A stretch of 60,132 bases of DNA from Botryococcus braunii (taxonomy: Eukaryota; Chlorophyta; Trebouxiophyceae): contig KV908638.1 of NCBI GenBank assembly GCA_002005505.1, positions 82,501-142,632 on the forward strand, given 5' to 3'. Made by a program: the position numbers and the translations under genes. The notes beneath the pieces were generated by a model that was not told the origin of the DNA, made no database searches, and saw nothing but the letters and a program-made list of their open reading frames with translations. The first letter of the stretch is position 1. Each line of letters begins with the position of its first letter. Of this stretch, positions 51,878-60,132 are shown one piece after another.

Positions 51878-53256
51878 TGTTGTGGGTAATGACCTAGATC
51901 AAGTAATTACTTAGGGAGCATTACTGTTGGACTTATTCAGAGGTATTCTTCTGACTCATCCTAGGCAAAACAGTCGTGCATGCCAGGCTGCCCTGGGCGG
52001 CACAACACCATTGTGCCTTAGGTGTAAACTACTGCATATATCTTCCAGCTAGTCCTAGGAACTTGGCTGTGAAGCGAAATAATTCCTTGACAGACTTCAG
52101 TCTTCCTCACGTAACTTCACGAAGAGGTTAGGACAACTTTGCATTGACTCACACAGCATCGTGGCACTCAGTGGAATTTGTTTTTGGGACCTCAGTGGAA
52201 TGTTTTTTTGGGAGGTCAGTCAAACTAATTCTTAGGCGGCCACATCAGTGTGTTTAATTAGGTACATAATATGGGACCTTTAGTTTATTGTCTAGGACAC
52301 ATCATACGTATTGGATTACCAATTAGGGACCTTTTGGAGTGAGAAGTTTTCAGGGACTCGACTTTTATCGAGTCCCTTGGGCGCCAAACACGGTCAGGTA
52401 TTTAATTGCTGAAGGCGACAGCCTCAGCATTCGTTGGTTGGCCAAGTACTGAGCCACGGGCTGGAAGTCCTGTCTGTTTGAAGCAAATTCAAGCTTGCTC
52501 TTGCATATTTGATTTGTCTTTGAGACAGTCGTACTTGCTTCTTGGTTGCCGCAACGGAAGGCGCTCCTGTCGAACCTGTATCAGTCGCGCCAAAGGGTAC
52601 GTTGTCATTATGACAGAGGATGGAATAGCATGATGTAGTTGATATGCACTGTATTCGCAATGTTGCTCATTGCTCTGTCTAAATCGCAATGCTTGGGGCG
52701 ATAGGTGTGTCGAGGTCTGACTTACGAAACCTTTACAGTGCATTGACAAATCCTTTGCGGACTTACAGGTATTGACTGTAGTTGCTATTTAATGAGATAA
52801 TTCCTATGTAGTTAGATATTTTGTTGACTGTCGCAAAGCTGTGCTGTTAGGTCGTCAAGGGAACGAGTGTGCCGGACTCAGGTCCGGCACAGAACATGTC
52901 TGAGACGATGCTATGAAACCAGCTGATGTGAGAAGTAATTCATGCGTATATGAGATTGCGCCAGTAGGGCAAGCAGTAATGATGTCCCATGTAATCGATT
53001 CGTTGGTTGGACAAGTCCTGAGCCACGGGCTGGAAGTCCTGTCTATTTGAAGCAAATTGAAGCTTGTTCTTGCATATTTGATTTGTCTTTGAGACAGTCG
53101 TACTTGCTTCTTGGTTGCCGCAATGGAAGGCGCTCCTGTCGAACCTGTATCAGTCGTGCCAAAGGGTGTGTCGAGGTCTGACTTACGAAACCTTTACAAA
53201 CATTGACAAATCCTTTGTGGTTTTACAGGTGTTCTCTCTGCCCATAACCTTTCACA
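51878..53256 (+). repeat. 5' LTR of copia family-2 element A
   Basis: 1379 bp from TGTTGTGGGTAATGACC to CCTTTCACA, followed at once by a primer-binding site. The 3' portion is duplicated inside the LTR (CACGGGCTGGAAGTCCTGTC at about 52455 and 53024). It carries perfect inverted repeats at 52353-52376 and 52868-52891. It is inserted in the integrase region of body C. Confidence 0.85.
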
Positions 53257-53270
53257 GGTTATGGGCCCAC
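53240..53270 (+). promoter_or_regulatory. element A primer-binding site and LTR-end hairpin
   Basis: GCCCATAACC (53240-53249), inside the LTR end, is the perfect complement of GGTTATGGGC (53257-53266), the start of the primer-binding site, with TTTCACA as a 7-base loop. The site matches the tRNA-iMet anticodon arm as in copia-1. Confidence 0.7.
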
Positions 53271-53411
53271 CTGCCCATCGAGCTATGCCGAAGCCAAGGT
53301 CGCAGAGTGAGGCTAAGGAGTCCGCCTTGAGTATCTGCGGCACGTCATATCCAGAACGATTCATATCTGCAAAGTGACCCAGACTTGCAGAAAATCATAA
53401 CCTTTCACACA

Positions 53412-55488
53412 ATGACCCAGTCTGCAGAATCATCTCCAATGGATCAACAGAACCATTAGCCTCCTGCAAAGTCTGAGTGGTCAATCCGCAGAACAGGAGA
53501 AGACAGCACTCCCAGTGGTTTCAATACTGACAGCCTTACTGCACGAGGACACAACAAAGCCATCAACAACAAATGTCAAGGTAGCCCATCCCTTATTAAA
53601 GGATGGGTGGAATTTCAAGTCCTGGCTTTATGATCTGACAACTGCAGCTATCCATAAGGAGTGCACCGAGGCCTTCCAGAAACCCCTTCCTTTCACGAGA
53701 GCAAATGCCGCTGCCATGATGCTGATCACTAGCAGTGTCCCTGTGGAGTGGAGTCCTATGTTGACAATGAAGCCCTCTGCCTTTGATGCCCTGTTATACA
53801 TAGCCAATAATTTCACTGGAGGACACAACAAGTCTGTCAACCGCCAGTGGCTACATACACTCAAAACAGAGCGCATGAGCAGAGAGGAGACTTTTGAAAC
53901 ATTCGTAATGAAGAAATTCATACTCTTTCAGAATCTCCTGGACAACTCCCACTCCCTTGACCCCGAGGATGTAACTAACGCCATTGTGGATTGTCTCCCC
54001 ACTGAGCTAGCACAGTTCAAAGGAGCACTCTACGGGCATTGTTGCGGGCGCTCCTCAGAAGATGTGGTGAAGATCCTGCAGAGCCATGCCTATGGTGCTG
54101 GCTTCAATGACCAGCTCCCTCGACCTCTCCCCAAGGCAGCAGCAGTCCTCCCAAAGTCTCAGGACCCTGATGCAGACCAGGCAGAGCAAGACAGAAAGAG
54201 GTCACGCAAAGTCACGTGCTGGGAGTGTGGGAGCCGTGGTCACGTCAGCAAGGAATGCACAAAGTGGAAGAAGGGCACTGGAGAGGAGCAAGCTGGAGAC
54301 AGAAGTAAGACTTCACCACCAAGTGTTCCCTCTGCATCCAACAGTACCCATGTCCCATGTCCTAAAAACGCAGAAGCCGTTCCAATCTCACTGCCCAGTG
54401 TAACGTTTAATGTATTACAGAGTGGTCGGATAAGGCACTCGTGCGAGGAATGGCTTGTGGACTCTGATGCTACTGTGCATCTGGTTAATGACTTTGGTGT
54501 ATTGCAGAACCCCACGGTGTACACAGAACCACGTCAACTGCAGTTGGCTACATCAGAGTCTCATGGTTTCATCATTGCGAGTGGGAGTGTGTGTCTGGTG
54601 AATTCAGAAGGGCAATTACTGTGGCTCCATAATGTACAATGTGTTCCACAGGCCAGCACAAATCTCTTGTCTGTATCTGCGGGGGTAAGGGATGGTATAC
54701 AGTTTGTTCCACGTGAGAATGGGACCTACAGCAGTCTGGTGGGACCCATGGGTTGGGAGTGCAGCATTGTAGAAAGATATGGGTTGTATGTTCTGAGGGG
54801 AATTTATCCCACCAAATATCAGGTGGCTTGTCAAGTGTGTGTGAACCCTATGTCTGCACATCATGCTGCGCACAAACCTGCACATAACTGCAAGTTGCGA
54901 AAACTTTGGCATGAGAGGTTAGGGCATCCTGGGAAGACAGCCACAGAGCGTTTGAGCAGGGAGGAGTTGTGTATGGGATACCTGTGTCCCTTCTTCCTTG
55001 TTCAAAGTGCGATACTCACTGTAACCCTTGTGTTCGGGGAAAGCAGTGTAAACCGTCTTTCAAGCCAAGTTCACATGAGCCGCCTCGAGTACTGCATCGA
55101 ATACATGCGGATACGGTTGGTGCCATGTCAACTCCTGGCGTTGAAGGGGAAAAGTTTTCTGTCACAGTAGTGGATGAGTTGTCTAACTTCGTTTCAGTGT
55201 TACCAATCACTAGCAAGGCTACCATTGCATCTCATTTGACAGACACTATTACTTACTGAGAGAGACAGACAGAATCCAAGGTTAAGGCGGTTAGGACTGA
55301 CAGGGGCACAGAGTTCTTGAATAAAACGTTTTATGGGTTCTGTACAGAGAATGGCATTCACACTGAGACATCTGCCGCGTATACTCCACAGCAAAACGGA
55401 GTTGCTGAGAGAATGAATCGAACATTGAAAGAGAAGGCCAGAACATTGCTGTTGGGTGTTCAGGCAGATGAGAGTCTTTGGGTGGATG
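53412..55488 (+). pseudogene. copia family-2 element A gag-pol, broken and truncated
   Basis: The expected start at 53412 meets a TAG after 15 codons (53457-53459), where element B has CAG. An open frame then runs 53515-55170: Gag, the zinc knuckle CWECGSRGHVSKEC, and a protease whose DSGAT motif reads DSDAT, a change in the catalytic triad. A 1-bp deletion near 54971 shifts the frame in integrase, and TGG has become TGA at 55257-55259. The gene is cut at 55488 by the LTR of element B. Unlike B, its gag and pol are in one frame. Confidence 0.88.
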
Positions 55489-56348
55489 TGTTGTAGGTAA
55501 TGACCTAGATCAGGTAATTACTTAGGGAGCATTACTGTTTGTTGTAAGTAATGACCTAGATCAGGTAATTACTCAGGGAGCATTACCGTTGGACTTATTC
55601 AGAGGTATTCTTCTGACTCATCCTAGGCAAAACAGTCGTGCATGCCAGGCTGCCCTGGACGGCACAACACTGTTGGGCCTTAGGTGCAAACTACTGCATA
55701 CTTCTTCCAGCTAGTCCTAGGAACTTGGCTGTGAAGCGACATAATTCCTTGACAGACCTCAGTCTTCCTCACGTAACTTCACATAGAGGTTTGGACAACT
55801 TTGCATTGACTCACACAGCATCGTGGCACTCAGTGGAACTTGTTTTTGGGACCTCGAATACGTCTTCGAGGTCAGTCAAACTAATTCTTAGGCAGCCACA
55901 TCAGTGTGTTTAATTAGGTACAGAAAATGGGACCTTTAGGTATTTTGTCTAGGACGCATCATCCGTATTGGATTACCAATTAGGGACCTTTTGGAATGAG
56001 AAGCTTTCAGGGACTCGACTTTTATCGAGTCCCTTGGGCGCCAAACACGGTCAGGTATTTAACTGCTGGAGGCGACAGACTCGTCATTCGTTGGTTGGCC
56101 GAATCCTGTGCCACGGAATGGAAGTCCTGTCTGTTTGGTACAAGTTGAAGCTTGCTATTGCATATTTGATTTGTGTTTGAGACAGTCGCACTTGCTTTTT
56201 GGTTGCCGCAAGGGAAGGCGCTCCTGTCGAACCTGTATCAGTCGCGCGCAAAGGGTGTGTCGAGGTCTGACTGACGAAACCTCTACAAGTGCATTGACAA
56301 ATCCTTTTGCGGACTTACAGGTGTTCTCTCTGCCCATAACCTTTCACA
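55489..56348 (+). repeat. 5' LTR of copia family-2 element B (short form)
   Basis: 860 bp from TGTTGTAGGTAATGACC to CCTTTCACA. Its first 51 bases are tandemly duplicated (second start TGTTGTAAG at 55540). It lacks the duplicated 3' segment that makes the other LTRs about 1.38 kb. Inserted in element A after GGATG. Confidence 0.85.
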
Positions 56349-56362
56349 GGTTATGGGCCCAC
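56332..56362 (+). promoter_or_regulatory. element B primer-binding site and LTR-end hairpin
   Basis: Same arrangement as in element A: GCCCATAACC (56332-56341), loop TTTCACA, GGTTATGGGC (56349-56358). Confidence 0.7.
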
Positions 56363-56499
56363 CTGCCCATCGAGCTACGCCGAAGCCAAGGTTGCAGAGT
56401 ACGAGGAGTCCGCCTTGAATACCTGCTGCACGTCATATCCAGAACGATTCATATCTGCAAAGTGACCCAGACCTGCAGAAACCCATAACCTTTCACACA
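56363..56499 (+). other. element B leader
   Basis: Short untranslated leader. CCCATAACCTTTCACA, a copy of the LTR end, recurs at 56482-56497 just before the gag ATG, and likewise in element A near 53395-53410. Confidence 0.55.
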
Positions 56500-57489
56500 A
56501 TGACCCAGTCTGCGGAATCATCTCCAATGGACCAGCTGAACCAACAGCCTCCTGCAAGTCTGGGTGGTCAATCCACAGAACAGGAGAAGACAGCACTCCC
56601 AGTGGTTTCGATACTGACAGCCTTACTGCACGAGGACACAACAAAGCCATCAACAACAAATGTTAAGGTAGCCCATCCCTTATTAAAGGATGGGTGGAAT
56701 TTCAAGTCCTGGCTTTATGATCTGACCACTGCAGCCATCCACAAGGAGTGCACGGAGGCCTTTCAGAAACCCCTTCCTTTCACGAGAGCAAATGCTGCTG
56801 CCATGATGCTGATCACTGGCAGTGTCCCAGTGGAGTGGAGTCCTATGTTGACAATGAAGCCCTCTGCCTTTGATGCCCTGTTATACATAGCCAATAAGTT
56901 CACTGGAGGACACAACAAGTCTGTTAACCGCCAGTGGCTACACACACTCAAAACAGAGCACATGACCAGGGAGGAGACGTTCGAGACATTTGTCATGAAA
57001 AAATTCATACTTTTCCAGAACCTCTTGGACAACTCCCACTCCATTGACCCCGAAGATGTCACTAATGCTATTGTGGATTGTCTCCCCACTGAGCTAGCAC
57101 AGTTCAAAGGAGCACTCTATGGGCATTGTTGCGGGCGCTCCTCAGAAGATGTGGTAAAAATCCTGCAGAGCCATGCCTATGGTGCTGGCTTCAATGACCA
57201 GCTCCCTCGACCTCTTCCCAAGGCAGCGGCAGTCCTCCCAAAGTCCCAGGACCCTGAGGCAGACCAGTCAGAGCAAGACAGAAAGAGGTCACGAAAAGTC
57301 AGGTGCTGGGAGTGTGGGAGCCGTGGACACATCAGCAAGGAGTGCACAAAATGGAAAAAGGGTACTGGAGAGGAGCAAGCTGGCGACAGAAGTAAGCATT
57401 CACTGCCAAGTGTTCCCTCTGCATCCAACAGTACCCATGTTCCATGTCCTAAAACGCAGAAGCCGTTCCTATCTCACTGCCCAGTGTGA
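56500..57489 (+). CDS. copia family-2 element B Gag (329 aa)
   Basis: The ATG is followed by TQSAESSPMDQ. The central copia-type Gag region includes WNFKSWLYDLTTAA and VNRQWLHTLKTEHM, then the zinc knuckle CWECGSRGHISKEC. The frame ends with a TGA at 57487-57489, four bases past the pol ATG at 57486. Compared with element A there is one A fewer in the run at about 57450 (CCTAAAACG versus CCTAAAAACG), which puts gag and pol in different frames. This may be a disabling deletion or a sequencing error in a homopolymer; a programmed shift is less likely because A and copia-1 have fused frames. Confidence 0.85.
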   Translation: MTQSAESSPMDQLNQQPPASLGGQSTEQEKTALPVVSILTALLHEDTTKPSTTNVKVAHPLLKDGWNFKSWLYDLTTAAIHKECTEAFQKPLPFTRANAAAMMLITGSVPVEWSPMLTMKPSAFDALLYIANKFTGGHNKSVNRQWLHTLKTEHMTREETFETFVMKKFILFQNLLDNSHSIDPEDVTNAIVDCLPTELAQFKGALYGHCCGRSSEDVVKILQSHAYGAGFNDQLPRPLPKAAAVLPKSQDPEADQSEQDRKRSRKVRCWECGSRGHISKECTKWKKGTGEEQAGDRSKHSLPSVPSASNSTHVPCPKTQKPFLSHCPV

Positions 57490-59630
57490 CGTTTAATGTA
57501 TTACAAAGTGGTGGGATAGGGCACTCGTGCGAGGAATGGCTTGTGGACTCTGGGGCTACTGTCCACCTGGTTAATGACTTTGGTGTATTGCAGAACCCCA
57601 CAGTGTACACAGAACCACGTCAACTGCAGTTGGCTACATCAGAGTCTCATGGTTCCATCATTGCTAGTGGGAGTGTGTGTCTGGTGAATGCAGAAGGGAA
57701 GTTACTGTGGCTCCATAATGTACAATGTGTTCCACAGGCCAGCACAAATCTCTTGTCTGTATCAGCTGGGGTAAGGGATGGTATTCAATTTGTTCCACGT
57801 GAGAATGGGACCTACAGCAGTCTGGTGGGACCCATGGGTTGGGAGTGCAGCATTGTAGAAAGATATGGGTTGTATGTTCTGAGGGGAATTTATCCCACCA
57901 AATATCAGGTGGCTTGTCAAGTGTGTGTGAACCCTATGTCTGCACATCATGCTGCGCACAAACCTGCACATAACTGCAAGTTGCGAAAACTTTGGCATGA
58001 GAGGTTAGGGCATCCTGGGAAGACAGCCACAGAGCGTTTGAGCAGGGAGGAGTTGTGTACTGGGATACCTGTGTCCCTTCTTCCTTGTTCAAAGTGCGAT
58101 ACTCACTGTGACCCTTGTGTTCGGGGAAAGCAGTGTAAACCATCTTTCAAGCCAAGTTCACATGAGCCGCCTCGAGTACTGCATCGAATACATGCGGATA
58201 CGGTTGGTGCCATGTCAACTCCTGGCGTTGAAGGGGAAAAGTTTTCTGTCACAGTAGTGGATGAGTTGTCTAATTTCGTTTCAGTGTTACCAGTCACTAG
58301 CAAGGCTACCATTGCATCTCATTTGACAGACACTATTACATACTGGGAGAGACAGACAGAATCCAAGGTTAAGGCGGTTAGGACTGACAGGGGCACAGAG
58401 TTCTTGAATAAAACGTTTCATGGGTTCTGTACAGAGAATGGCATTCACACTGAGACCTCTGCCGCGTATACTCCACAGCAGAATGGAGTTGCTGAGAGAA
58501 TGAATCGAACATTGAAAGAGAAGGCCAGAACATTGCTGTTGGGTGTTCAGGCAGATGAGAGTCTTTGGGTGGATGCAATGCTTACTGCTGCATATTTACA
58601 TAATGTGATGCCAGTCTCTGGTCAGGAGAAAACCCCATTTGAAATGTTCACTGGCTCTGTCCCTGATCTGTCCCATTTGCGCAAGTGGGGCTGTTTGGCA
58701 TACGTGAAACATGCCAAACACCAGGTGTCATCTTTGGGTGCACAGTCTGAGGCAGGTATGTTTGTGGGATACTGTCCACACACCAAGGGGTACAAGGTCC
58801 GACTGCCTGGTAGGACAGTGGTGTCTCCGAGTGTACATTTTGTGGAGAGCCAGAGTGGTGCGTCTGCCATTGGGCTTCAAGCTGCTGGGCCCGGTCCTGT
58901 ATCTGCAACCCAGCCTGGATCTAGCCTGGATCCGGACCCAGCCTCACCTCAACCGGGACCCAGCCTGGACCAGGACCTGAATCCTGTGGAATTGGAGACC
59001 CCTGCATCCACTGAGGCAACAATTCCCATGGAGGACAACAGTAGCGAGGACGATGAACCCTCCCCAGCTCGCCCTCAAACTGCCCGACTGCATCCAGACC
59101 CCACTGCACCCCGCGCACCTTGTGCACCCCCTGCGCGCACTAGGCACTCCAACCTCACTGCACCCTGCGCCCCCGCCGCGTCATCCCCAGTGGCGTCTCC
59201 TGGCTCTACAGCGCCTCGTCCAGCATCCTCAAGCCAATCACCTGGAGTCAGTGAGGTGCCCAGGCGCATGCATGCTGCTACCAGGCATGGGACCTCTGCA
59301 CCAACCACCAGTGGAGGGATTCGCACCATAGCCCGACTGAGACTCATGGCAGTACCACTGGCCAAGTCTCCAACTTCACGCACCCCGGGCGCATTCCCCT
59401 GGCCTGGTGGTACGGCACGTTTCCAGCTGCAGCCTGGAGCTTTGACACGTGCAGAGCGTCTGCAGCAACGAAATGCTCGTAAACAGCAACCCAAGTCTGG
59501 TGACATCACAGAGCAGGCTGGGATCGAAGCTGCTGATGAAGCTCCTACCACCGTCACTGTACATGATGACATCAGTACAGAAGAAGGGGGATTACAACGT
59601 CCAGGGAACCAGGGGAAGCAGGAGACATAG
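57486..59630 (+). CDS. copia family-2 element B protease-integrase
   Basis: Protease DSGAT at residues 21-25. Integrase has an H-H-C-C domain (WHERLGHPGKTATERLS, CDTHCDPCVRGKQ), D238 (ADTVGAM), D301 (TDRGTEFL) and E337 (NGVAERMNRT), matching the D,D-35-E spacing. A P/S/T-rich linker follows. The frame ends at 59630 in the linker (GNQGKQET), while the same linker continues in another frame to about 59946, so a frame break separates it from RT, which lies beyond the window. The ATG at 57486 is only the first in the shifted frame; the native polyprotein would start at 56500. Confidence 0.87.
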   Translation: MTFNVLQSGGIGHSCEEWLVDSGATVHLVNDFGVLQNPTVYTEPRQLQLATSESHGSIIASGSVCLVNAEGKLLWLHNVQCVPQASTNLLSVSAGVRDGIQFVPRENGTYSSLVGPMGWECSIVERYGLYVLRGIYPTKYQVACQVCVNPMSAHHAAHKPAHNCKLRKLWHERLGHPGKTATERLSREELCTGIPVSLLPCSKCDTHCDPCVRGKQCKPSFKPSSHEPPRVLHRIHADTVGAMSTPGVEGEKFSVTVVDELSNFVSVLPVTSKATIASHLTDTITYWERQTESKVKAVRTDRGTEFLNKTFHGFCTENGIHTETSAAYTPQQNGVAERMNRTLKEKARTLLLGVQADESLWVDAMLTAAYLHNVMPVSGQEKTPFEMFTGSVPDLSHLRKWGCLAYVKHAKHQVSSLGAQSEAGMFVGYCPHTKGYKVRLPGRTVVSPSVHFVESQSGASAIGLQAAGPGPVSATQPGSSLDPDPASPQPGPSLDQDLNPVELETPASTEATIPMEDNSSEDDEPSPARPQTARLHPDPTAPRAPCAPPARTRHSNLTAPCAPAASSPVASPGSTAPRPASSSQSPGVSEVPRRMHAATRHGTSAPTTSGGIRTIARLRLMAVPLAKSPTSRTPGAFPWPGGTARFQLQPGALTRAERLQQRNARKQQPKSGDITEQAGIEAADEAPTTVTVHDDISTEEGGLQRPGNQGKQET

Positions 59631-60132
59631 GGGAAGCAGGAGAAGCAGAATGTACTGGGAGGGTACTGGAGTTGACACTGACTCTGCACTGGAGGGTGAT
59701 TCAAGTGCTGTTGATCAGTGTAGCGATGACAATGCTGTTGCTATGCATGTACGTGATGAGGCTGTAGGGAGGCTTGTTAATGCAAAATGTGAATCTGATC
59801 GTGAAACTCGACTTCGAGTTAGCAATGTGCATGACGCAGTGGACCATTCTGAGATGGTATGTGAACATGAAGAGATGATAACTGCTGCTGCTGTGAGAGA
59901 AGATGAGAGCGGGAGTCAGGAAGCACGGAGAGTAGGGGTCAGATGAATCCAGAGGCAAGGTTGCATTCTTGATAATCTGCCATCTGCCACAAGCAGAGCT
60001 CAGATAATCCATGGCAGGATCTGCCAGGATTGTTAAGACATTTGCATGAGCAAGATGGGCAGAACCCATGGAGATGCCTTCATGTGTGTTCCGTACGGCG
60101 GATTCAGAGGATGAACCTGCAGTATCTTTTGT
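59631..60132 (+). pseudogene. element B linker toward RT, runs off the window
   Basis: Carries DSSAVDQCSDDNAVAMHVRD and SNVHDAVDHSEMVCEHEEM in another frame than 57486-59630, matching body C around 50300-50560 in reverse. The open frame ends at about 59946 and further breaks follow. RT, RNase H, the 3' LTR and the rest of element A should follow downstream. Confidence 0.65.

Overview
The window is eukaryotic nuclear DNA. It holds introns with GT-AG and GC-AG borders, long (GT)n/(CA)n/(CT)n microsatellites, one multi-exon host gene, and about 45 kb of nested LTR retrotransposons. The copia primer-binding sites match the anticodon arm of a plant-type initiator tRNA-Met as I remember it, and the only host gene is a PDR/ABCG transporter. 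Both point to the green lineage, perhaps a repeat-rich alga. The organism cannot be fixed from the sequence alone.

Region 1 (1-14288, host). Seven exons on the + strand (932-7652) encode the C-terminal membrane half of a full-size ABCG/PDR transporter. All six junctions can be joined in phase, and one intron uses a GC donor. The introns are full of dinucleotide repeats. A ~490 bp TA-flanked inverted-repeat element (6662-7152) sits in the last intron. A decayed partial copy of the locus (about 11340-13430) carries a frameshifted last exon. It lacks the small element and looks like a fusion of two distant (GT)n arrays.

Region 2 (14289-35734) is a nest of elements. A minus-strand Ty3 chromovirus (14294-35729, 290-bp LTRs, 5-bp CTCAC target duplication, C-terminal chromodomain) is broken by frameshifts and stops. 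Its gag is interrupted by a younger plus-strand Ty3 element (19991-34909, 1360-bp LTRs). The younger polyprotein has an unusual order: Gag, protease, Dam-like adenine-methyltransferase domain, reverse transcriptase/RNase H, PHD finger, integrase. A spliced coiled-coil ORF follows in the env position. The PHD finger is split by a 3007-bp composite inverted-repeat transposon (27776-30782), made of two direct 753-bp copies around a 1.5-kb cargo and flanked by ATA.

Region 3 (35735-60132) is Ty1/copia territory. One element (39411-46422) looks complete and young: 694-bp LTRs with one difference noticed, TGCTT target duplication, intact 1737-codon gag-pol. A second family is present as a solo LTR (37482-38856, ATAAG duplication), several LTR fragments, and three nested bodies. 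These are minus-strand C (48674-51877), interrupted by plus-strand A (from 51878), itself interrupted by plus-strand B (from 55489, running off the window). Both families share a hairpin in which the end of the LTR pairs with the primer-binding site.
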